Assembly: GCF_004362805.1 (NCBI RefSeq)
Contig: NZ_SNYF01000008.1
Coordinates: forward strand, 1 to 64,000
DNA length: 64,000 nucleotides
Reading direction: 5' to 3'
From: Algoriphagus boseongensis
GTDB taxonomy: Bacteria; Bacteroidota; Bacteroidia; Cytophagales; Cyclobacteriaceae
Shown here piece after piece: positions 48,986-56,798 of this stretch (the stretch's first letter is position 1; each line of letters starts with the position of its first letter). Position numbers and translations under genes: made by a program. The notes beneath the pieces are model-generated. The model did not search any database. It had not been told where the DNA came from and saw only the letters and a list, made by a program, of their open reading frames with translations.

Positions 48986-50128
48986 ATGCAATTTGCTGAA
49001 ATACCGGGTCTTCCCGAAACCAAAGAAAAGCTCCTCAATGCGATCAAATTCAATCATTTGGCGCATGCCTTGCTTTTCCATGGCCCTGAGGGATCAGCCA
49101 ATTTGACCATGGCTTTGGCCTTGGCTACTTATCTTTTTTGCGAAAATCCGGGTGAGACAGATTCTTGTGGTACCTGTGCCAATTGCCAGCGGATGAAGCG
49201 CCTGGTAGTACCAGATTTAAGTTTTGCATTTCCAGTAGTCTCTAGTTCCAAGGAAGATGATGGACAGGAAGATGAAAAGGAAGGAAAGACTGATGTCCTT
49301 TCGAATTGGAGAAAGTTTGCGACAGAGCAGCCCTATGGCAATGTGCATGACTTCATTTACTTCAATGGATTTGAAAAAAAGCAGCTGAATATTTCTAAAT
49401 CAGCTGCAAGAAAAATCATTCAGACTCTCTCCTTGATGTCTTTCGAAGGTGGGTATAAAATCATGCTCATCTGGGCTCCGGAATTTTTACATCCTTCTGC
49501 GGCAAATTCCTTGTTGAAAATAATTGAAGAACCGCCGGCAAAGACAATTTTCATGTTGGTTACTTCTCAAGCGGATCACTTATTGACGACCATTTTGTCC
49601 AGAACCCAAAAGATTTTGGTGAGGGCTTTTTCAGACGAAGAAATCAAATCTCATTTGGTTGATTCCGGACTCTGCGAGGCCAAGGCAGCAGAGCAAATTG
49701 CCATGCTTGCCGATGGAAACCTCAGGGAAGCTTACCGACTTCTCGACCAGGTAGAAGATCAGACAGTAAGACAGGTTAGAGACTGGTTTAGATTGTGCGC
49801 AACCAGGAACCTTAAGGATATTTTTATCCTTTCAGATGATTTTCACAAAGCGGATAAAGAGGCACAAAAGTCGCTCATGCTTGCAGGTTTGAATGTGACC
49901 AGGGAGATCATGCTGAAGAATTTGGACTTGGACGCACTTTTAAGGACTACCGAAGAAGACCGAACGTTTATTGATAATATCAGTAAGAAAATTCTTACTG
50001 AAGAACATGCTTTAAAAATGTATGAGGCCTTTAATCAGGCTCATTATCATTTGGAAAGAAACGGAAATGCCAAGATGATTTTCACGGATTTGTCCATGGA
50101 GATCCTGTTGATGATGGCTAAAAACTAA
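48986..50128 (+). CDS. holB: DNA polymerase III subunit delta'
   Basis: This 380-residue clamp-loader subunit has an AAA+ fold whose P-loop is degenerate, reading GPEGSANLTMALALA (near 32-46), so nucleotide hydrolysis is not expected. A zinc finger, C...CGTCANCQRMKRL (near 53-72), is present. AANSLLKIIEEPPAKTIFML (near 172-191) and SRTQKILVRAF match family blocks. A highly charged insert, SKEDDGQEDEKEGKTDVL, follows the zinc finger. It precedes the RimK pair by 4 nt. Confidence 0.94.
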   Translation: MQFAEIPGLPETKEKLLNAIKFNHLAHALLFHGPEGSANLTMALALATYLFCENPGETDSCGTCANCQRMKRLVVPDLSFAFPVVSSSKEDDGQEDEKEGKTDVLSNWRKFATEQPYGNVHDFIYFNGFEKKQLNISKSAARKIIQTLSLMSFEGGYKIMLIWAPEFLHPSAANSLLKIIEEPPAKTIFMLVTSQADHLLTTILSRTQKILVRAFSDEEIKSHLVDSGLCEAKAAEQIAMLADGNLREAYRLLDQVEDQTVRQVRDWFRLCATRNLKDIFILSDDFHKADKEAQKSLMLAGLNVTREIMLKNLDLDALLRTTEEDRTFIDNISKKILTEEHALKMYEAFNQAHYHLERNGNAKMIFTDLSMEILLMMAKN

Positions 50129-50132
50129 TCCC

Positions 50133-50573
50133 ATGGATAAGAAAATCATCGGGAGAAAAGAAAAAATCACCTTGCCGGAACTAGGGCTGAATTTGGTTTG
50201 GGCAAAAATTGATACAGGAGCCTATACCAGCAGTCTCCATGCAGAAGAGATTCGAGAAATCGAATTAAACGGAAAGCCAGTTTTGACTTTTCAAATCCTG
50301 ATGCCTAGCCATCAAAAATTCACGGGTAAAACCCTGACTTTTGAAAAATTCAGAAAGAAGAAAGTCAAAAACTCCTTTGGACATGCAGAGGAAAGGTATC
50401 TGATCGAGACGAAAATTCAATTGGCTGGGGAAACCTACCGCGCGGAATTTACGCTCACGGATCGGTCGAGCATGAAAAACTCGATTTTACTGGGAAGGAA
50501 AATTCTTAGGGGACGCTTCTTGGTAGATGTTTCACAAACCAACTTGGGTAAATCACACCGCCACAAAAAATGA
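50133..50573 (+). CDS. ATP-dependent zinc protease family protein (RimK partner)
   Basis: The 146-residue protein has the fold of the PF05618 family: [20 protein letters not shown], then the aspartic-protease-like [13 protein letters not shown] (residues 26-38) and the domain end [24 protein letters not shown]. The family is named a zinc protease but the D-T-G motif resembles retropepsins. It overlaps rimK by 4 nt, and the pairing is conserved in bacteria. A role in removing or balancing glutamate tails is possible but unproven here. Confidence 0.88.
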   Translation: MDKKIIGRKEKITLPELGLNLVWAKIDTGAYTSSLHAEEIREIELNGKPVLTFQILMPSHQKFTGKTLTFEKFRKKKVKNSFGHAEERYLIETKIQLAGETYRAEFTLTDRSSMKNSILLGRKILRGRFLVDVSQTNLGKSHRHKK

Positions 50574-51475
50574 AAATTGCAATCCTATCCAGGAATCCTA
50601 AATTATATTCCACCCGCAGGCTTTTCCAGGAAATCCAAAATTCGGGACACGAGGCCTTGATTGTTGATCATAGCCTTTGCGATCTGATTATTGAGCAGGA
50701 GGGCCCATCCATCATTTATAAAGGCCAAAAATTAGAGGGGATCGATGCTATCATTCCGAGAATTGGTGCTTCGATTACTTTTTATGGAACTGCTGTAGTT
50801 CGCCAATTTGAGCTAATGGGTGCATTTTCTGTGGTCAATTCCCAAGCGATTGTTAGGAGTAGAGATAAGCTAAGAAGCTTACAAATCCTCTCCAAAAACG
50901 GCTTGGGAATGCCGAAAACTGCCTTTACCAATTTTTCCAAAGGTGGAGAAAAGCAACTGATCGAACAGGTTGGCGGAGCTCCTGTGATTGTCAAATTGCT
51001 AGAGGGTACTCAGGGATTGGGAGTAGTTTTGGCTGAAACCAAAAAAGCCGCACAATCTGTTGTCGAAGCTTTTCATGGACTTAAGGCAAGAATTATTGTT
51101 CAGGAATTTGTAAAAGAGGCTAAGGGAGCTGATATCCGAGCATTTGTGGTGAATGGAAAAGTGGTGGGAGCAATGAAAAGACAGGGCGCAGAGGGAGAAT
51201 TCAGATCCAATTTACATAGAGGAGGAGTGGCAACTGTCATCAAACTTTCTCGGGCTGAAAAGCAAGCAGCTTTAAATGCAGCCAAAGCCCTTGGTTTGGA
51301 TGTGGCGGGAGTAGATATGCTTCAATCTGCCCGAGGACCTTTGATTTTGGAGGTGAATAGTTCTCCAGGATTGGAAGGAATCGAAGCTGCAACCGGAATC
51401 AATATTGCCGGAGAGATTATCAAATTTGTCGAAGAAGGAGTAAGGAAAAAGTCTTCGAAAAGAGAAAAGCATTAA
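50570..51475 (+). CDS. rimK: Ribosomal protein S6 glutamate ligase (RimK, ATP-grasp)
   Basis: This 301-residue ATP-grasp ligase adds glutamates to the C-terminus of ribosomal protein S6. The start [20 protein letters not shown] and [16 protein letters not shown] are typical. [20 protein letters not shown] binds ATP. Also visible are [20 protein letters not shown] and the Mg-binding [20 protein letters not shown] followed by [10 protein letters not shown]. Overlap with the upstream protease-like gene (4 nt) and the next gene hemC (adjacent) indicates one operon. Confidence 0.95.
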   Translation: MKIAILSRNPKLYSTRRLFQEIQNSGHEALIVDHSLCDLIIEQEGPSIIYKGQKLEGIDAIIPRIGASITFYGTAVVRQFELMGAFSVVNSQAIVRSRDKLRSLQILSKNGLGMPKTAFTNFSKGGEKQLIEQVGGAPVIVKLLEGTQGLGVVLAETKKAAQSVVEAFHGLKARIIVQEFVKEAKGADIRAFVVNGKVVGAMKRQGAEGEFRSNLHRGGVATVIKLSRAEKQAALNAAKALGLDVAGVDMLQSARGPLILEVNSSPGLEGIEAATGINIAGEIIKFVEEGVRKKSSKREKH

Positions 51476-52411
51476 ATGAGCAGGAAAATAAAAATCGGAA
51501 CCAGAGGAAGTAAGTTGGCGCTTTGGCAAGCCTACCATGTGGAGGAATTGCTGAAAAAAGCCGGACTGGAATCTGAAATCGTGATTATTGATACCAAAGG
51601 AGATCAGATTCTAGATGTTTCAATTTCCAAAATCGGGTCTAAAGGAGTCTTTACCCAAGAGCTGGAAGACCAGTTGCTGGATGGAAGAATAGATATCGCG
51701 GTTCATTCTGCCAAAGACATGCAGTCCAACTTGGCGGAAGAATTTGAACTCATCGCCTTTACTGAAAGGGAAAAAGAAAACGATATTCTTTTATCCAAGC
51801 AAAAAGGGATTTCTATCAAAAACACCACTCAGTCTCTAGTCTTGGGCACGTCCTCAACCCGGAGAGTTGCGACGCTGAAGCATTTTTATCCGCATGTAAA
51901 GACTGTTGACGTACGCGGAAATCTTCAAACACGAATTCGAAAAATGGAGGAGGGGCTTTGCGATGCGCTTTTATTGGCTTATGCTGGGGTTCACCGAATG
52001 GGCTATGAGGAAATGATAGCCGAGTACCTGGATCTGGAGGAATTTACCCCAGCAGTGGGACAAGGCTCAGTAGCCATTGAGGCTTCAAAAGCATTGAATT
52101 CAGAGTTGAAAGAACAAATTATAAAAGCATGCAACCATCCCGAAACTGAAGCAAGACTACGGGCAGAAAGGGCATATCTCCGGGTTTTGGAAGGAGGATG
52201 CAGCATTCCTGTGTTTGCCTTGGCAAATTGGGAAAAAGGAAAACTTACTTTAAAAGGTGGAATCGTTAGCCTTGATGGGAAGAAAAGAATTTCCTTTGAA
52301 GTCCTAGGCGATGGTTCCCAGCCTGAAGCTTTAGGAAATGAATTGGCTGAAAAAGTTTTGGCTGCCGGAGGAAAGGAAATTTTAGATCAAATCAAAAAAG
52401 CACAATCCTGA
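51476..52411 (+). CDS. hemC: Hydroxymethylbilane synthase (porphobilinogen deaminase)
   Basis: HemC joins four porphobilinogen units into hydroxymethylbilane. The start KIKIGTRGSKLALWQAYHVE is the family signature. The dipyrromethane cofactor cysteine is in LRVLEGGCSIPVFAL (near 236-250). SAKDMQSNLAEEFELIAF, RGNLQTRIRKMEEGLCDALL and LAYAGVHRMG are present. It follows rimK without a gap, an unusual operon partner, and precedes a cyclophilin gene by 1 nt. hemB and hemE are elsewhere. Confidence 0.97.
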   Translation: MSRKIKIGTRGSKLALWQAYHVEELLKKAGLESEIVIIDTKGDQILDVSISKIGSKGVFTQELEDQLLDGRIDIAVHSAKDMQSNLAEEFELIAFTEREKENDILLSKQKGISIKNTTQSLVLGTSSTRRVATLKHFYPHVKTVDVRGNLQTRIRKMEEGLCDALLLAYAGVHRMGYEEMIAEYLDLEEFTPAVGQGSVAIEASKALNSELKEQIIKACNHPETEARLRAERAYLRVLEGGCSIPVFALANWEKGKLTLKGGIVSLDGKKRISFEVLGDGSQPEALGNELAEKVLAAGGKEILDQIKKAQS

Positions 52412-52412
52412 T

Positions 52413-53258
52413 ATGAAAAAAATCACCCGTTTACTTTTTGTGTTTCTCTCTTTGCTCAGCTTTTGGGCTTGTGGAAAAGACAAGGATTATCTCATTACAA
52501 TTTCCACTCGGCATGGGGAGATTAAGGCCATTTTATTTGACGATACTCCTGAGCATAAGGCTAATTTTATTGCTTTGGCGGAAGCTGGAAGATTTGATTC
52601 GACCCAATTTCACCGGGTTATTGAAGGGTTTATGGTTCAGGGTGGGGATGTTTTCGGGAAAGAAGGTCTTCCTGCTGAACAGTGGCCTACTTTACCTGCT
52701 GAAATCTCCACAAATCATGTCCATGTCAAAGGAATGATTGCGGCAGCCCGACAAGGCGATAATATCAATCCTCAGAAAAGAAGTAATGGCTCCCAATTTT
52801 ACATCGTTCAGGGAAGAACTTATGAGGCTTTGGAATTGACTACGGACTTTACAGCTTTGCAAAAGGCTGTTTTTCAGTTTATGCAATTGGGAAGTCAACA
52901 AGAGTTGAAGCAGGAATATAACCGGCTTTACCAAGAGGAAAAGTTTGACAGTCTGACCAATTTGATTCTTTCCAAGCGAGATGAAATTGCCAAGACCTTG
53001 AATATCAAATTAACCAAGGACTATACTCCAGAGCAGATTAAAGCCTATGCAGAAATTGGCGGGACTCCTCATTTGGATTTCGAATACACAGTTTTTGGGC
53101 AGGTGCTTTCAGGGTTGGATGTAGTGGATAAAATAGCTATTGAACCGACTACACGGGAAGTGCCTAACAATCCGGTAATTATGACAGTGACTGTAGAAAA
53201 AGTATCCAAGAAAAAAATCGAAAAAGAATTTGGCTATGTCTATCCTCAATCCAAATAA
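52413..53258 (+). CDS. Peptidyl-prolyl isomerase lipoprotein with large internal insertion
   Basis: A lipoprotein signal (MKKITRLLFVFLSLLSFWAC, Cys20) precedes a cyclophilin domain. Recognised blocks are TRHGEIKAILFDDTPEHKAN, RFDSTQFHRVIEGFMVQGGD, RSNGSQFYIVQG (near 127-138) and, after about 100 residues, LDFEYTVFGQVLSGLDVVDK. The inserted segment is helical and charged (QQELKQEYNRLYQEEKFDSL); it separates the last strands of the domain. At 281 residues it is far longer than plain cyclophilins. The enzyme should be periplasmic and membrane-anchored. The stop overlaps the start of the next gene. Confidence 0.88.
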   Translation: MKKITRLLFVFLSLLSFWACGKDKDYLITISTRHGEIKAILFDDTPEHKANFIALAEAGRFDSTQFHRVIEGFMVQGGDVFGKEGLPAEQWPTLPAEISTNHVHVKGMIAAARQGDNINPQKRSNGSQFYIVQGRTYEALELTTDFTALQKAVFQFMQLGSQQELKQEYNRLYQEEKFDSLTNLILSKRDEIAKTLNIKLTKDYTPEQIKAYAEIGGTPHLDFEYTVFGQVLSGLDVVDKIAIEPTTREVPNNPVIMTVTVEKVSKKKIEKEFGYVYPQSK

Positions 53259-54171
53259 ACCAAAAATCCTGATTACAGGGGCTAATGGCCTTTTGGGTCA
53301 AAAGCTTGTCGAACAGTTGGTTGAGGAGGGGAAGTTTCATGTTATTGCTACTGGAAAAGGAGAATGTCGTCTAAAAGGGGATGGCTTTACCTATGTAACT
53401 TTAGATATCACCAATCCAGAACAGGTGGAAGAGGTCTTTGATCACCTCGCTCCTGAAACGGTAATTCATGGTGCAGCCATGACCCATGTGGATGAATGCG
53501 AACTTCACCAAGAGGCCTGTTTTTTGGCTAATGTCAAAGCAACAGAATACCTGATTAAAGCCGCTGAGCGAGTTAATTCTCATTTCATTTTCGTATCCAC
53601 GGATTTTATTTTTTCTGGAGAGGATGGAAATAATCCCTACGACGAAGAAGCCGAGCCGGATCCGGTGAATTTTTATGGTTGGACTAAATTGGAGGGAGAG
53701 CGATTGCTTCGGGAGTCGAAATTGAAATGGGCTATTGCCAGAACCGTTTTGGTATATGGTATCGCTAATGACCTCAGTCGATCCAATATTATTCTTTGGG
53801 TGAAATCTTCTTTGGAACAAGGAAAGGAAATCCAGGTGGTAGATGACCAAGTAAGAACTCCAACTCTTGCGGAGGATTTAGCCGCTGGATGTATCCTGAT
53901 TGCAGAGAATGAGGCGACAGGAATTTTTAATATTTCAGGGTCCGACCTATTGACTCCTTATGATATGGCCATGGAAACAGCCGAATTTTTCGGTCTTAAC
54001 AAAGCCTTAATTAAAAGGACGGATTCTACCCAATTCAAACAAGCAGCCAGAAGACCGATGAAAACTGGCTTTATCATCGATAAAGCTCGAAAACAGCTCG
54101 GATACGAGCCGAAAACTTTTCAAGCGGGGATAGGTATTTTGGCAAAACAAATTATCTTAGCCCGCTCTTAA
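53236..54171 (+). CDS. NAD-dependent epimerase / RmlD-type SDR protein
   Basis: This 311-residue extended short-chain dehydrogenase has the cofactor loop ILITGANGLLGQKLVEQL (near 11-28) and the catalytic region IFVSTDFIFSG followed by PVNFYGWTKLEGERLL (Tyr-x-x-x-Lys). It ends with RRPMKTGFIIDKARKQLGYE and resembles dTDP-4-dehydrorhamnose reductase. I start at the ATG 53236; a TTG two codons upstream is possible. It overlaps the PPIase coding end by 23 nt in a different frame. Confidence 0.85.
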   Translation: MSILNPNKPKILITGANGLLGQKLVEQLVEEGKFHVIATGKGECRLKGDGFTYVTLDITNPEQVEEVFDHLAPETVIHGAAMTHVDECELHQEACFLANVKATEYLIKAAERVNSHFIFVSTDFIFSGEDGNNPYDEEAEPDPVNFYGWTKLEGERLLRESKLKWAIARTVLVYGIANDLSRSNIILWVKSSLEQGKEIQVVDDQVRTPTLAEDLAAGCILIAENEATGIFNISGSDLLTPYDMAMETAEFFGLNKALIKRTDSTQFKQAARRPMKTGFIIDKARKQLGYEPKTFQAGIGILAKQIILARS

Positions 54172-54211
54172 ATAGCAGTATACACCCTTTAATTTAACTT
54201 TAGCATCATCT

Positions 54212-55597
54212 ATGGCAGTTAGTTCAAATAGCGAAGAAAGAGGTCAATTTGGATCTAGTCTGGGCTTTATCATGGCAGCGGCAGGTTCGGCCGTTGGATT
54301 GGGTAATATTTGGAGGTTTCCTTACCTCACCGGCGAAAACGGTGGAGGAGCTTTCGTTTTTGTTTACATCCTTTGTGTATTATTCATTGGTTTGCCTTTG
54401 TTGTTCAATGAAATTGCCCTAGGAAGAAAGTCTAGAAAAAACCCAATCGGGGCTATCCGTGATACAGGTGGAAATAAGATCTGGCAACTGGCAGGTGTAC
54501 TCTGCGTGATGGTCTGTTTCTTCGTATTCAGCTATTATTCTGTGATTGCGGGCTGGACTGTGGGATACATTTTCACTGAAATAATCAATATTCCAATTGA
54601 CTTTGAAGAGTTTGTGGAGACGCCGTTGTACGTGATTCCGTTGACCTTCTTCTTTATTTTGATGACCATTCTGATCGTGTTGGGCGGAGTTTCAGGAGGT
54701 ATCGAAAAGGCTGCAAAATTCTTGATGCCAATTCTATTTATCATCATCCTATTTATCGCGGGTAGATCTGTGACACTTGAAGGTGCTGAGGCTGGTATTC
54801 AATACTATCTTAACCCAGACTTTTCCAAGATTAATGGAACTGTAATTCTACAGGCAATGGGTCAGGCCTTCTTCTCCATGTCTGTTGGATGGGGCTTGAT
54901 GATCACTTTCGGGTCTTATTTGGATAAGAAATCCAACATTATTCAATCCTCTGGCTGGATTGCTGGGATGGATACTGCGGTTGCCCTTTTGGGTGGTTTG
55001 ATGGTTTTCCCTGCATTATTTGCCTTGCTTCCAGGAAAAGATCCTGCTGCAGGTCCTGCCTTGGTTTTCGATGTTTTGCCTAAAGTATTTGATGCGATGC
55101 CAGGTGGAAATATCATCGGTGGATTGTTCTTTATCCTGTTGATGGTAGCCGCTTTGACTTCAACTATTTCAATGCTGGAGGTTCCAGTTGCTTACCTGAT
55201 TGATGACAGAAAGTGGAATAGAAAAACCGCCACCTGGACTGTTGGTATTGCAGCAATGGTACTTTCCATTCCATCTGCCCTTTCTTCTATTGAGGGAAAT
55301 GTTTTTGCTGAAATCCGATTCACTTTCTTAAGCAATGAATTGGTTGGATTCTTCGGTGCAATGGACTTTATCTTCGGAACTTTCGCTGTAATTGTGATCT
55401 GTTTGATGCTTTCCCTGTACACAGGATGGGGTCAGAAAATTTCCGACTATGCGGATGAATTAGCTTTAGGAGCTCCTGGATTTAAAGGAGTTTTCAGAAC
55501 AGGTTGGATATTTTTCATCAAGTGGGTTTGCCCAATTGTGATTATCCTTTTGATCTTGAATATGATTGGATTATTTGGGGCCCCTCAAGCAGCATAA
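54212..55597 (+). CDS. Neurotransmitter:sodium symporter family transporter
   Basis: The 461-residue protein has eleven or twelve spans. The family signature GSSLGFIMAAAGSAVGLGNI (near 14-33), then WRFPYLTGENGGGAFVFVYI (near 34-53), carries sodium and substrate contacts. Further blocks are MGQAFFSMSVGWGLMITFGS and FILLMVAALTSTISMLEVPV. Bacterial members move amino acids with sodium; the substrate is unknown. It is monocistronic with a terminator downstream. Confidence 0.93.
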   Translation: MAVSSNSEERGQFGSSLGFIMAAAGSAVGLGNIWRFPYLTGENGGGAFVFVYILCVLFIGLPLLFNEIALGRKSRKNPIGAIRDTGGNKIWQLAGVLCVMVCFFVFSYYSVIAGWTVGYIFTEIINIPIDFEEFVETPLYVIPLTFFFILMTILIVLGGVSGGIEKAAKFLMPILFIIILFIAGRSVTLEGAEAGIQYYLNPDFSKINGTVILQAMGQAFFSMSVGWGLMITFGSYLDKKSNIIQSSGWIAGMDTAVALLGGLMVFPALFALLPGKDPAAGPALVFDVLPKVFDAMPGGNIIGGLFFILLMVAALTSTISMLEVPVAYLIDDRKWNRKTATWTVGIAAMVLSIPSALSSIEGNVFAEIRFTFLSNELVGFFGAMDFIFGTFAVIVICLMLSLYTGWGQKISDYADELALGAPGFKGVFRTGWIFFIKWVCPIVIILLILNMIGLFGAPQAA

Positions 55598-55618
55598 GAT
55601 TTAATTCTCAAGAATTTG

Positions 55619-55650
55619 AAAAGGGAGTTTAATACTCCCTTTTTTTATTT
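55619..55650 (+). terminator. Rho-independent terminator of the symporter gene
   Basis: The stem aagggagt / actccctt (8 bp, short loop) is followed by TTTTTTATTTT. Confidence 0.88.
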
Positions 55651-55703
55651 TGTTTAAGGATTTAAATGGACTATCTTATAGATCGTTAGTTCTAAAGCAC
55701 CAA

Positions 55704-56075
55704 ATGAAGGTCCTCCTAGTAGATGATGATTTGATCCACTTGACGATTTTGAAGAAGATCTTTGAGAAATCACATGATGTCGTGATCACTGCTAGAAATG
55801 GAATTGAGGCCTTAAGGCAATTGGAGTTTGATCCGGGCTTTAATGTGATTCTTACCGATATCATGATGCCAGAGATGGACGGGGTAGAGCTTTTGGAGCA
55901 TATTCGGGAAAGTGATTCCACCAAAAACATCCCAACTATTGGATTCACGTCCGGAGATGTTGAATTTTTTAGAAATAAAGCCCACAACCAATTCGATGAA
56001 TTAGTGGCAAAGCCAATGGACTTTTTTGACCTCTATACCTTGGCAAAATCTCAGGCCAGAACCACAATTAATTAA
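55704..56075 (+). CDS. Single-domain response regulator (CheY-like)
   Basis: The 123-residue receiver domain has no output domain. It has acidic residues in VLLVDDDLIHLTILKKIFEK (near 3-22), phospho-acceptor aspartate in NVILTDIMMPEMDGVELLEH (near 49-68), the switch threonine in TIGFTSGD and the lysine in ELVAKPMDFFD. A longer frame from TTG at 55650 adds 18 residues, so I start at 55704. No sensor kinase is adjacent, so it must take its phosphate from an unlinked kinase. Confidence 0.93.
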   Translation: MKVLLVDDDLIHLTILKKIFEKSHDVVITARNGIEALRQLEFDPGFNVILTDIMMPEMDGVELLEHIRESDSTKNIPTIGFTSGDVEFFRNKAHNQFDELVAKPMDFFDLYTLAKSQARTTIN

Positions 56076-56143
56076 TTTCTTTGGCAAGAGAATTGCGAAA
56101 GGTGCGTTTACACTTTGAAAATTAAACGCTAAACCACAACGCA

Positions 56144-56743
56144 ATGAAAAAATTACTCTTTTCTCTTGCCCTTTTTTGGGGAGTAACTCAGGCATTTTCA
56201 CAAAATGGAGTTGGAATCAAAGCTGGATTGAGCAGTACTAGTCTTGATTTTAAAAGCAAGCAATTCGTACCTGCAGACGCCCAAACTGGGTATCATGTGG
56301 GTTTATTTGGAAGATTTGGCGGCGCTGGATTTTTTGTGCAGCCAGAGGTTCTCTTTACACAGACCAGCGGGGAATTCGCCTTCATCCCAAATGGGGCCAG
56401 CGGAGGAACAGCTCCTGAGAATTACAAAGCAGAATTTAACCGATTGGACATCCCGGTGATGGTTGGATTTAGGTTGCTCAAAGTCATTCGATTAATGGCG
56501 GGTCCAATCGCCAGTGTCAACATCGATTCCAAGCTAAAGGATGCGGGTAATACAGTTCAAGATGTGGAGTTCAAAAAAGCCACTTTAGGCTACCAAGCTG
56601 GTTTGGGGGTTGACCTAGGAAATTTGTCTATTGAAGGAAAGTATGAGGGAGGATTAAGCAAAGTGACGGAAAATATTGGTTCCTTCAGCACCGACAATAG
56701 AATCAACCAGTGGGTTTTATCTGTGGGATTTAGAATTTTTTAA
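56144..56743 (+). CDS. Outer-membrane beta-barrel protein (porin family/PorT-like)
   Basis: A signal peptide (1-19, ending AFSQ) leads into 180 residues of barrel strands: GVGIKAGLSSTSLDFKSKQF, FVQPEVLFTQTSGEFAF, NRLDIPVMVGFRLLKVIRLM and a Phe-terminal INQWVLSVGFRIF. The NRLDIPVMVG motif is common to Bacteroidota PorT-like barrel proteins. Role unknown; no partner is adjacent. Confidence 0.85.
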   Translation: MKKLLFSLALFWGVTQAFSQNGVGIKAGLSSTSLDFKSKQFVPADAQTGYHVGLFGRFGGAGFFVQPEVLFTQTSGEFAFIPNGASGGTAPENYKAEFNRLDIPVMVGFRLLKVIRLMAGPIASVNIDSKLKDAGNTVQDVEFKKATLGYQAGLGVDLGNLSIEGKYEGGLSKVTENIGSFSTDNRINQWVLSVGFRIF

Positions 56744-56757
56744 GTCCATTTGAAAGT

Positions 56758-56797
56758 CAAAAAAAAGCCTCTGATTTAAATATCAAAGGCTTTTTCA
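56758..56797. terminator. Bidirectional terminator between convergent genes
   Basis: An imperfect stem (aaagcct ... aggcttt outer arms, ctgat/atca inner arms) has A and T tails on both strands. It ends the barrel gene and the large propeller gene. Confidence 0.8.
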
Positions 56798-56798
56798 T

